A DNA stretch of 6,621 nucleotides, taken from assembly GCA_003646935.1 (NCBI GenBank), contig QMLW01000112.1, forward strand, positions 1-6,621, read 5' to 3'. The stretch comes from Deltaproteobacteria bacterium. Its GTDB lineage: Bacteria > Desulfobacterota > DSM-4660 > Desulfatiglandales > B25-G16. This document shows positions 1 through 5,824 of the stretch, in pieces. Numbering within the stretch: the stretch's first letter is position 1; the number at the start of each line of letters is the position of its first letter. The notes below the pieces were generated by a model. The model was not told the origin of the DNA. It ran no database searches and was given only the letters and a program-made list of their open reading frames with translations. The translations under genes and the position numbers were made by a program.

Positions 1-1724
1 CGGTACTTCGCCTCGCTATCGCGTAAGGCCTCTTGTGCCTTTCGCTGTTCGGTGATGTCATTGATAAAAACAGTCCTGATGCCCGAAGGGGATAGGGTTG
101 AGGTATACTGACACGTTCGTTTTTCTCCATCCTTACGAGTGATCACCGCTTCCCTTGCGTGCGGGCGTTCCTCTGCCTTAATTCTCTTATTTTCCTCGAT
201 AACTGCCCTGCGATACTCATCGTCCGGGTATACCTTCATGAACCATGTTTGGATGTCCCCTACCTCCTCTTTTGTGTAGCCCGTGAGGGCTTCCAACTGG
301 GAGTTGAAGACCAGAAACGTACCGTTTGGATCGATAACGAGAATTCCATACGGTGCGTATTCAATAGATACACGATACCGTTCCTCGCTTTGCCTAAGCA
401 TCTCAAAGGAGAGCGCATTCGTAATGCTGACGGCCGTTTGCGAGGCAACGCCCATAAGCATGTTCACATCGCTCTGGGCAAGGCTCCTACTGGAGTTGAC
501 ATTATCCACGGCCAATATGCCGAGGGATTCCCTCTCATAGACGATGGGGACGCATATGAGGGCTTGGACGTCCATCTTTCTCGCGAACTCCAGGCTTCGT
601 TTGGAGAGGTTTTTCTCGATTTCATTCCTGCTGTTGAGGAGAAGGGGTTTCTGTTCCATGAAAGACCGTACGAACACTCCTTTTGATCTGGGCCTGTCGA
701 GGTGGAACGTATTTGTTTTCATGAGCTCCTCCTGCTCCTCGCTGAACCCAAAGCCAGCCGCATACACGAGCCTGGTTTTTTCGGGATTGGCGAGCATGAT
801 CATCCCGCGATCGAAATCCAGGCGCTTCTCGATGATGTTCATCACGATACGGATTAGCCTATCCCTGTCCAGAACCCTGGAGGTGGCCTGCCCGATTTCC
901 TGTATAAACATTGCGCTGTTGTACCGGATAGTGGTTGCATCCAAGAGGTCCTTGGCAGCGTCTCCCTGGGTTTCAATGGTCTTGGAAAGCTCAGTTGTTC
1001 TTATAGTTTCATGATAGAAAGAGAGCGCTAAAACAAGGATGGCACACAGGCAGGTTATGGCAAACCAGGGCAGAGTCGGCATGATGAACAAGAGCGCGAG
1101 CGAGCCTATGGCGCTGAACAAGAGGGAATAGTTGCGAATCCTTTTCCAAAAAAGGGATGGCGTTTGCTTCCAGGTGATGATGTAGCGGCAGCAGTCATCA
1201 CCCCTGTGGATGCAGGAGGGATGTTCTATCGTGGCGTAATGGTTGGTAAATACCTTAGAGAGCGCCTCTAGTTGTCCCATGAGGTTGTCGCAGTTAAAAG
1301 GTTTTAACGTTACCCCGGGATTCGGAGTTGCAGTTACCTCGAACTTATTGGGGCCTAATTTTCTCGCCTTTAGACTCTGGGCCCGGGTCAGATGGGGGGC
1401 GATCTTTTCTATCACCCAGTAGGCGACCGCTGGGGTCATGAATCCCAGTGTATACTTCTTTAGAGCGCCTGACGCCGTGGATGTGGCCGCGTATCGCCCG
1501 GCCTCCCTCGAGATATTGGGATCTCCGGTCTTCTCATCCAGGATCTCATGAAAGCGTTCGATCTGATCTTGGGTAAACCAGTGACCCGGGTCTTCTACCT
1601 CATACCTCGTCATTCCCGCATACTCGAGCAGGGAATCGGTATCGATATCGGGATGATACCTGCTGAGGTATTCGAGATAGGTCTTTATATTTCGGCTGTT
1701 GTAGACAGGTAATTGTTCGTTCAT
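1..1724 (-). CDS. Membrane-anchored V4R-like/GAF/PAS sensor protein, C-terminus cut by window edge
   Basis: The frame is open from ATG 1724 to the left edge, giving 574 codons with no stop. Residues about 35-185 form an N-terminal domain ending in C171-x-H173-x4-C178-C179-x-Y-I-I-x-W. This resembles the V4R/XylR-N type ligand-binding fold. Two hydrophobic segments follow (about 198-216 and 219-237), probably a membrane hairpin. Next come a linker helix, a GAF domain (about 270-440, with motifs LICVPIVYE and LGILAVDN) and a PAS/PAC domain (about 448-560, with APYGILVIDPNG, TGYTKEEV and DITEQRKAQEAL). The last residues, LRDSEAKYR, look like the entry to a second PAS domain. Such proteins usually end in a histidine kinase or GGDEF domain, but the output domain is not visible here. 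The start has an upstream GAGGGG ribosome site about 9 nt away and lies 22 nt after the phosphoribosyltransferase stop, so it is probably the distal gene of that operon. The domain assignment is firm for GAF and PAS and tentative for V4R. Confidence 0.9.
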   Translation of the reverse strand, partial: MNEQLPVYNSRNIKTYLEYLSRYHPDIDTDSLLEYAGMTRYEVEDPGHWFTQDQIERFHEILDEKTGDPNISREAGRYAATSTASGALKKYTLGFMTPAVAYWVIEKIAPHLTRAQSLKARKLGPNKFEVTATPNPGVTLKPFNCDNLMGQLEALSKVFTNHYATIEHPSCIHRGDDCCRYIITWKQTPSLFWKRIRNYSLLFSAIGSLALLFIMPTLPWFAITCLCAILVLALSFYHETIRTTELSKTIETQGDAAKDLLDATTIRYNSAMFIQEIGQATSRVLDRDRLIRIVMNIIEKRLDFDRGMIMLANPEKTRLVYAAGFGFSEEQEELMKTNTFHLDRPRSKGVFVRSFMEQKPLLLNSRNEIEKNLSKRSLEFARKMDVQALICVPIVYERESLGILAVDNVNSSRSLAQSDVNMLMGVASQTAVSITNALSFEMLRQSEERYRVSIEYAPYGILVIDPNGTFLVFNSQLEALTGYTKEEVGDIQTWFMKVYPDDEYRRAVIEENKRIKAEERPHAREAVITRKDGEKRTCQYTSTLSPSGIRTVFINDITEQRKAQEALRDSEAKY

Positions 1725-1746
1725 GTTGTAAAACCCCTCTTCATTT

Positions 1747-2451
1747 TCAGAATTCACGTTCCCGTATATGCTTTACTATGTCAATCACCTCATCATCGGA
1801 CACATCTGACCATCTCCCATAGGCATCTGCTACCGCGAAGCTCAATCCATACCGTATATTCGCGCAATATAGTTTTTCAACGTGATCGGCCATCATTTGA
1901 ACGGAGTTGGTATGCCCGGTAGGGACTGCCACCACGATCACACGTGCCCCGGCATTTCGAAGGGCCTCGACTCCCACTAGCATGGTGAAGCCCGATGCAA
2001 GTCCATCGTCTACGAGTATCACCGGAGCGCTCGATACATCGGGAAATGGTCGTTCGCCGCGAAGGATTGTAACCCTCATAGCCACCTTTCGTGAGGTCTT
2101 TTCAATTCCCTGCCGGATATCACCTTTGCTCAACTTCAGTCCCTTCACTAACCTTTGGTTGAGGCGCACGGTGCCATCGAATGCCGCAGCGCCGTAGCCG
2201 GCTTCCGTATTCCAAGGAAGGGTAATCTTGCTCACCACGACCACATCGAGGTTGACTTTGAGCTCCTCGGCGATCACCGCGGCAACGGGAAGACCTCCTG
2301 CAGGGATACCGAGCACTATTGCATTGGTATTCCTGTACTCGTAGAGCATCCCGGCCACCACCTTGCCCGCATGTGCGCGGTCGCGAAACACAGATACCCG
2401 GTCACGAAGCTCCACGAGGTCAACGACGTTTTCCGCGAGATTCGTGCTCAT
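1747..2451 (-). CDS. Orphan phosphoribosyltransferase (COG1926-like)
   Basis: This is a type I phosphoribosyltransferase fold protein of 234 residues from ATG 2451. The PRPP-binding loop VILVDDGLASGFT (residues 144-156) has the paired acidic residues and the small-residue loop typical of the family. An N-terminal GIPAGGLPVAAVIAEEL block (about 48-64) and an EAGYGA block match the COG1926 group of orphan phosphoribosyltransferases. The acceptor base of that group is generally unknown, so no substrate is assigned. The same frame extends upstream to ATG 2550, where an ATGA overlap with the macro-like gene would give 267 residues. I prefer 2451 because family similarity begins near the FRDRAHAGK segment and because a near-perfect Shine-Dalgarno at 2489-2497 lies inside the extension but drives a different frame. 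A moderate GGAAAG ribosome site precedes 2451. It is probably cytoplasmic and sits mid-operon, with the sensor 22 nt downstream. The family is confident; the start is not. Confidence 0.88.
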   Translation of the reverse strand: MSTNLAENVVDLVELRDRVSVFRDRAHAGKVVAGMLYEYRNTNAIVLGIPAGGLPVAAVIAEELKVNLDVVVVSKITLPWNTEAGYGAAAFDGTVRLNQRLVKGLKLSKGDIRQGIEKTSRKVAMRVTILRGERPFPDVSSAPVILVDDGLASGFTMLVGVEALRNAGARVIVVAVPTGHTNSVQMMADHVEKLYCANIRYGLSFAVADAYGRWSDVSDDEVIDIVKHIREREF

Positions 2452-2483
2452 ACTATCTTTCCGTATTTTCCCGATACCGCCAT
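2448..2483 (-). CDS. Possible 11-codon leader ORF overlapping the phosphoribosyltransferase start
   Basis: ATG 2483 is preceded at 6 nt by AAAGGAGGT (2489-2497), the best ribosome binding site in the window. It opens a frame encoding MAVSGKYGKIV and ends at a TGA (2450-2448) that overlaps the ATG at 2451 as ATGA. Translation of this mini-ORF could couple to the phosphoribosyltransferase by re-initiation. It also contains G GGA AAA (2472-2466) in the phase required for a -1 slip, which would join the phosphoribosyltransferase frame upstream of 2451. It may instead be the true N-terminus of that gene broken by a one-base error or mutation. The sequence alone cannot separate these options. Confidence 0.35.
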   Translation of the reverse strand: MAVSGKYGKIV

Positions 2484-2546
2484 GGCAAACCTCCTTTATA
2501 TGACTTGTTGGTTTTTCCCTTATGCCGGCAAAGGCATCCTCAGGCC

Positions 2547-3116
2547 TCATTTCTTTTCACGCCTTTTCTGAAAACCGGGTTCAAGGGCTTTCAAGACGGC
2601 GCGTTTCGTTCGGGAGGGAACGACCAGCCAGAGGTTTCTGAGGTGCTTGAATTCCATACATGCAAGCACATCTCCTAGGATACCGACAAACTGATCTTTT
2701 CCCAGTTTTCCGTGCAATGTGCCGATAAACGGCAGGGCCAGAGATCCCAGTCTTCGCCTTTCAGCCTCCTGAAAAATACCCCTCAAGGCGCTCTCCACCC
2801 ATTCATTTTTCCAGGTTGGCTCCTGGTTGAGATCGTGTACAATGGCAAGCATTCGAAGGGGATGCTTGCCCCTTACGAGCACGCTACCCGGCGTTTCAGG
2901 GTGGGTCTCGATTAGCCTTGTCATCACCCGCATGAGCGATTCCTTTGGCTCACGAACAGCGGTTTCCGCGCTCAGTACGAGGAAGGTATCCTCCTCAAAG
3001 GCAACGGCATCAACCGGAAAGGGCTGATTATCGTTCGGAGCTGCGATAATCCTGGGGGATCCGCGCGAGATTTCATAGGGATAGGTGCCCTGAATAACGC
3101 GAAACATTTTATCCAT
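2547..3116 (-). CDS. Divergent macro-domain-like protein
   Basis: This gene encodes 189 residues with no signal peptide or membrane segment, so it is probably cytoplasmic. The second half follows the macro-domain (ADP-ribose-binding) order: a G-x-VLVRG strand near 77-82, a hydrophobic AIVHDL strand (91-96), a helix of about 104-122, then SLALPFIGTLHGKLGK (125-140), which corresponds to the conserved 'siafPaiGtG..g.p' loop, and a closing LWLVVPS strand. The canonical N-terminal VDAIVNAAN block is degraded: PVDAVAFEEDTFLV (34-47) lacks the Asn residues that hydrolases use. It may therefore bind a nucleotide-like ligand without hydrolysing it. A GGAG ribosome site lies 8 nt before ATG 3116. The gene starts 30 nt after the Fe-S gene ends, and its stop overlaps a possible downstream ATG at 2550 as ATGA. 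The macro assignment is by pattern only and should be treated as likely rather than certain. Confidence 0.75.
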   Translation of the reverse strand: MDKMFRVIQGTYPYEISRGSPRIIAAPNDNQPFPVDAVAFEEDTFLVLSAETAVREPKESLMRVMTRLIETHPETPGSVLVRGKHPLRMLAIVHDLNQEPTWKNEWVESALRGIFQEAERRRLGSLALPFIGTLHGKLGKDQFVGILGDVLACMEFKHLRNLWLVVPSRTKRAVLKALEPGFQKRREKK

Positions 3117-3146
3117 GGACCGTGCTCCGTGCGTGTGCGGGATTTC

Positions 3147-3938
3147 CTATTGCGGATTCAGTTGCCCTACTGGGCATGCAGTAATGCATGCGTGACAGCC
3201 GTATTGTATTCCAAGCTGTAGGCTCTGGTACATATTCCAGAACTCCGGGCTTAGAAATGCCTCCGCCATATCCTCCTTTGGGTAGGTTGCCTTGCCGGAG
3301 AAGTAATCGATTACCTTGCTCAATCCATAGGGGAGTGCCTGCCGCGCACATCTGCCCGTCCGAGTTTTGCCTGGCTCGGAAAGCGCATCCACTGGACATG
3401 CTGAAATACATGCTCCGCAGTCCTCACAGAAATTCTCCGTTAACGGCACGTCGGGGTCAAGCTCAACCGTTGATACCACCGCACCGATCCTCACCCGAGG
3501 ACCAAATTCCGGTGTAACGAGAAGGTTATTTCTTCCCAATACCCCAAGACCAGCCCCCACTGCTGCATGACGGAGTGAGACATCTCCTGTGAAGCCCTTG
3601 GTATCCTCGCTCATCTCAACAGGGCTGTATGGTGGCACTATGGCTGCTCGATACCCATGCTGCTCAAGGTAGCGAGCCAACCTGAGAGAAAGCAGATGCA
3701 GCTCCTCGTAAAGCGCCATGCCCAGCACCGAGGTGGCCATATCGCTCGGGCTCTCAAGCGATCCCGTGATCATACGCTGGGCGATCACCACAACGGATTT
3801 GGCTTCTGGCATAATAAATCTCGGCCCCCGTCGCCGAGGGTTTGCCTCAAAGCAATCGGCCTCGGCAATGCCCACCAGATCAGCGCCCTGGTCTTTGATG
3901 TAGGTTTTTACCTCCGTTGCATCAATGCGTTTTTTCAC
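3147..3938 (-). CDS. 4Fe-4S double-cluster protein related to epoxyqueuosine reductase (QueG-like, short)
   Basis: The protein has 263 residues. Residues 121-155 carry RHAAVGAGLGVLGRNNLLVT and FGPRVRIGAVV, the hallmark segment of the QueG/COG1600 family. Two [4Fe-4S] clusters are predicted: C171-x2-C174-x2-C177-x3-C181-P, and C248-x2-C251-x3-C255-P with C197 as the likely remaining ligand. This is the same cysteine layout as QueG. Classical QueG is about 100 residues longer and has a C-terminal HEAT-like extension, which is missing here. The active-site segment around D119 also differs in spacing. It is therefore better called a QueG-family redox protein than an assigned tRNA-modifying enzyme. 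The start is GTG 3938, supported by AGGAGGT 4 nt upstream; no ATG lies in frame nearby. It is the first gene of the probable four-gene operon. Alternatives include an electron-transfer partner or a corrinoid-reduction protein. Confidence 0.9.
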   Translation of the reverse strand: MKKRIDATEVKTYIKDQGADLVGIAEADCFEANPRRRGPRFIMPEAKSVVVIAQRMITGSLESPSDMATSVLGMALYEELHLLSLRLARYLEQHGYRAAIVPPYSPVEMSEDTKGFTGDVSLRHAAVGAGLGVLGRNNLLVTPEFGPRVRIGAVVSTVELDPDVPLTENFCEDCGACISACPVDALSEPGKTRTGRCARQALPYGLSKVIDYFSGKATYPKEDMAEAFLSPEFWNMYQSLQLGIQYGCHACITACPVGQLNPQ

Positions 3939-3984
3939 ACTACCTCCTGAATTTACAGATATAGAGCCAATGGCCTCTCTTTTT

Positions 3985-4013
3985 CTTTTAATTCATTTAT
4001 GGAGAGGTTGCAA
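3985..4013 (-). promoter_or_regulatory. Candidate sigma70 promoter for the Fe-S gene operon
   Basis: On the minus strand, TTGCAA (4013-4008) is separated by 17 nt from TAAAAG (3990-3985). Each hexamer matches 4 of 6 consensus bases. It would start transcription near 3978, about 40 nt before GTG 3938. The hexamer matches are only moderate in an AT-rich stretch, so this is a weak prediction. Confidence 0.25.
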
Positions 4014-4171
4014 ATGTCTATTACCTGGATTCAAAAATTTGGCAACAAACACGGTAGCGGTTCCTTGGTCGCGATTTCAATAATAAGGGCGGGCCCCATC
4101 AGAAGGCATATCTCCCGATGGTGTGAGGCTATCGATGAGTTAAGATTCGAGGGCAAGGGACTAATAAAAGC

Positions 4172-4282
4172 TCATTCTTGTTTTATTTCCCTTCCTTTAC
4201 CTTTCTTTCTCCTGGGGCGGGCCTTTCCGTGGGTGCCCCTGTAGATCTTACCGCGTTTCGTGCGAAGATCACCTTTTCCCAT
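4172..4282 (-). CDS. thx: 30S ribosomal protein bTHX
   Basis: The 36-residue product begins [20 protein letters not shown] and then becomes a run of Arg and Lys (residues 22-31). This matches the bTHX/Thx family signature (GKGD-x2-T-x-RGKI-x-RGT-x-GK-x-RP). bTHX is a very small basic protein that sits in the head of the 30S subunit, where it stabilises 16S rRNA helices; it was first described in Thermus. Family members are usually about 25-45 residues long, so this is a full-length gene. A strong AGGAGGAG site at 4291-4298 lies 8 nt before ATG 4282. The stop is TGA 4174-4172. A short polar tail (REIKQE) follows the basic region. The gene stands alone, about 230 nt upstream of the Fe-S operon and in the same orientation, with its own candidate promoter. 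It is below the size cut-off of many gene callers. The assignment rests on recognised motif identity over nearly the whole length. Confidence 0.93.
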   Translation of the reverse strand: MGKGDLRTKRGKIYRGTHGKARPRRKKGKGREIKQE

Positions 4283-4333
4283 GGTGAACACTCCTCCTAT
4301 CGAATAGTATCAGCGCTGTTGGTATCGCCCTTG

Positions 4334-4362
4334 TTTCTAACAAAAAGAGTGGTTGAGGTCAA
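4334..4362 (-). promoter_or_regulatory. Candidate sigma70 promoter for thx
   Basis: On the minus strand, TTGACC (4362-4357, 5 of 6 consensus) is separated by 17 nt from TAGAAA (4339-4334, 4 of 6). It would start transcription near 4327, leaving a leader of about 45 nt with the AGGAGGAG site before the bTHX start. The spacing and position fit well. It lies just after the stop of the doubtful 4366-4593 ORF, which suggests thx is transcribed on its own. Confidence 0.4.
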
Positions 4363-4365
4363 ACC

Positions 4366-4593
4366 CTAACTGCCATTATTCGTCTGCCCCGCCGTCATGG
4401 TTGCAAGCTCGGGGGTCAGCGGAATATCTTCAATCCATAGGGTCTTCTCGTCAATAACCTTTTTATAGGCATGATTCCATGCTGATAGGAAGTAACCATA
4501 GAACCGATCATGAGCCATAAGAAGAGGGGTATAGGGCACATATATGAAGATTGCCATGAAAGGCGTCTTACGTGAAAAAGGACTTGCATTCAT
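4366..4593 (-). CDS. Doubtful small ORF, hypothetical
   Basis: The frame encodes 75 residues from ATG 4593 (or 62 from ATG 4557). I do not recognise it. The composition is protein-like, with an aromatic-rich middle (IYVPYTPLLMAHDRFYGYFL) and an acidic stretch (KKVIDEKTLWIEDIPLTPEL). No good ribosome binding site precedes either ATG, and the frame is closed upstream by a stop at 4609-4611. It could be a real small gene, the C-terminal remnant of a lost longer gene, or chance. It lies upstream of thx on the same strand and is divergent from the lipoprotein pair. Confidence 0.3.
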   Translation of the reverse strand: MNASPFSRKTPFMAIFIYVPYTPLLMAHDRFYGYFLSAWNHAYKKVIDEKTLWIEDIPLTPELATMTAGQTNNGS

Positions 4594-4661
4594 CAATGAA
4601 GAACACCATTATCAATAGATCAAACCTGGTCCTGGAAATACGCGTGTTAGGAGGCAGCAGC

Positions 4662-5042
4662 ATGAAAACAGTGCGCTATACGATCGTTATCCTGAGCATG
4701 ATGTTGTTGTGTGTCAGTTGTGCTATGTTCGGAAAAAGCAAGGAGTATCACGGTTTTGATGCCAAATGGCTGGACAGATTTACTCCGGGTACAACGACGG
4801 CGGCCGATGTGCTGGAGGTCTTCGGGGCGCCGAGCCGCATGGTGAAATTATCGAACGGTAATGCATACGTTTATGAGCGTTCTGTGTCAAAAGGAACCGG
4901 AATCTGGCTGGTGCTATTGAGTTTCGGTAATTATGAAACTCAGTATGACAGGGTAGTATTCTTCTTCGATCCCGAGGACATCCTTACTCATTATGGCTTG
5001 AGCATGAATGCCGGAGATTCGTCCTATGGGCTTCCGTTTTAA
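4662..5042 (+). CDS. Small BamE-like (SmpA/OmlA) lipoprotein, first of a tandem pair
   Basis: This encodes a 126-residue predicted lipoprotein. Residues 1-20 form a lipoprotein signal: K2 and R5, a hydrophobic core, then LLCVSC with C20 as the probable lipidated cysteine. The lipobox has an unusual Cys at -3. After a short linker, TPGTTTAADVLEVFGAPSRM (41-60) followed by NAYVYER matches the SmpA/OmlA repeat seen in BamE and related small outer-membrane lipoproteins (G-x-T-x4-V-x3-hG-x-P ... Y-x-Y). The C-terminal half holds beta-like strands, VVFFFDPEDIL, also typical of that fold. ATG 4662 is chosen because TTAGGAGG lies 7 nt upstream and the signal peptide starts there; the frame is open further upstream to a GTG at 4572 but that segment is not signal-like. 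The protein is probably anchored at the outer membrane facing the periplasm. It should not be called BamE itself: a second related gene follows and no Bam genes are nearby. Confidence 0.88.
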   Translation: MKTVRYTIVILSMMLLCVSCAMFGKSKEYHGFDAKWLDRFTPGTTTAADVLEVFGAPSRMVKLSNGNAYVYERSVSKGTGIWLVLLSFGNYETQYDRVVFFFDPEDILTHYGLSMNAGDSSYGLPF

Positions 5043-5481
5043 GGTCTCGCTCGTCTTTATCATGGGTGTTGTAGCAGGTATTATTCTTCCTGGCTGTATA
5101 TCCTATCAGTTCGTGAGGCAGTTACGAGGGGTGGAGATCATGCCTCCCGACAATAGGCTGAAACCAGGAAGGACAACCCTCGGGGAGGTCCTGTCTATCT
5201 ATGGGGCTCCTGATAACCTTGAGGAATTCGGCGGCGAGGACCTCTTGCTTTACGAGAGAATCCTCTATGGCAATAGCGGTCTCTCTTTGGGCATCCCCTT
5301 TAGCGATTTCACTTTTTTCAATCCTGAACTATCGGCGCGTGGAAGGCTCGGACGATATGATACCCTCGCGGTTTTCTTCAGCTCTGACGGTATTCTTAGG
5401 GAAATGGTCTATACGAAAGGTTCCAGTTACCCCTACCTGAAGACCCTGTTTGAGGAAGAGAGGGCAACCGATGGGGAATAA
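5026..5481 (+). CDS. BamE-like (SmpA/OmlA) lipoprotein, second of a tandem pair
   Basis: The product has 151 residues from ATG 5026. The signal region MGFRFKVSLVFIMGVVAGII ends in a clean LPGC lipobox, with C24 lipidated. LKPGRTTLGEVLSIYGAPDN (45-64) followed by LLLYERIL repeats the SmpA/OmlA motif of the preceding gene, and LAVFFSSDGIL (114-124) parallels its VVFFFDPEDIL strand. The two proteins therefore look like diverged paralogues. The frame could begin at ATG 5008, but 5026 gives a proper signal peptide and has GGAG 9 nt upstream. The start overlaps the end of the upstream gene by 17 nt, pointing to translational coupling and joint production. It has a longer segment between the motif and the last strand (residues about 80-113, with an aromatic FSDFTFFNPEL stretch) than its partner. 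The client or partner of these lipoproteins cannot be inferred from the window. Confidence 0.88.
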   Translation: MGFRFKVSLVFIMGVVAGIILPGCISYQFVRQLRGVEIMPPDNRLKPGRTTLGEVLSIYGAPDNLEEFGGEDLLLYERILYGNSGLSLGIPFSDFTFFNPELSARGRLGRYDTLAVFFSSDGILREMVYTKGSSYPYLKTLFEEERATDGE

Positions 5482-5791
5482 CGAGTGTGATGTCCCAGTA
5501 ATAACGTACATAATTTGCACGATCTCACGGCTTCCAGAAAAACAACATGATAAATCCGAAATTCTAATACCCGCCTGCCATGCATTAGAACCGGCATCAA
5601 GGCGACAATTGCCGGTATAACGTTGCTTTCAGTTATTTTTATACATTAGCCAAGAGGCATTGCGGGCAGGTCGAAGTGCGAAACAAATCCTAATATCAAA
5701 TGACTAAAACCCAAAACTTATTTAAATAATTGGAAAATTCGTAACATTTTAGCAAATGACCTAGCCAGGCCCCTGCCCAGGTTATTGATGG
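5482..5791. other. AT-rich intergenic gap without a supported gene
   Basis: About 310 nt hold no convincing coding region, RNA gene or terminator on either strand. The middle to right part (about 5690-5760) is strongly AT-rich. One inverted repeat (5590-5616) and a CCAGG direct repeat near 5766-5781 are the only structures noticed. Confidence 0.6.
5590..5616. repeat. 7-bp inverted repeat with 13-nt loop
   Basis: ACCGGCA (5590-5596) and TGCCGGT (5610-5616) are perfect reverse complements. No T-tract follows immediately on either strand, so it is not a convincing terminator, although it lies about 110 nt downstream of the second lipoprotein stop. Confidence 0.4.
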
Positions 5792-5820
5792 AAGTAACTC
5801 GTTTTCTGCTCGAGTTACTT
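5792..5820. repeat. Perfect 10-bp inverted repeat (operator or leader hairpin)
   Basis: AAGTAACTCG (5792-5801) and CGAGTTACTT (5811-5820) are perfect reverse complements around a 9-nt spacer. The right arm ends 4 nt before the probable GTG start (5825) of the CDF remnant and abuts the AGGA there. It could be a repressor dyad controlling the former metal transporter, or an mRNA hairpin at its ribosome site. No T-tract follows, so it is not a terminator. Confidence 0.6.
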
Positions 5821-5824
5821 AGGA

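Noticed and set aside
159..1014. Several plus-strand ORFs (159-686, 283-540, 544-1014)
   Set aside because: They are antisense to the sensor frame, which shows clear GAF and PAS motifs throughout; they have no ribosome sites or recognisable domains.
3170..3192. Palindromic GCATGC pair near 3175-3192
   Set aside because: It lies inside the codons for the conserved CHACITACP cluster motif of the Fe-S protein, so coding constraint explains it.
3963..3990. Terminator-like AGAGCC/GGCCTCT stem followed by T-rich sequence on the plus strand
   Set aside because: The stem is only about 6 bp with a bulge, and no plus-strand gene lies upstream that would need a terminator.
4014..4244. Plus-strand ORF with GGAGAGG 6 nt before ATG 4014
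   Set aside because: It has a fair ribosome site, but its 3' third is antisense to the bTHX gene and the protein shows no recognisable features; chance is more likely.
5600..5640. Possible integron attC-like core near AACGTTATAC
   Set aside because: The core does not fit GTTRRRY and no paired complementary core or cassette structure was found.
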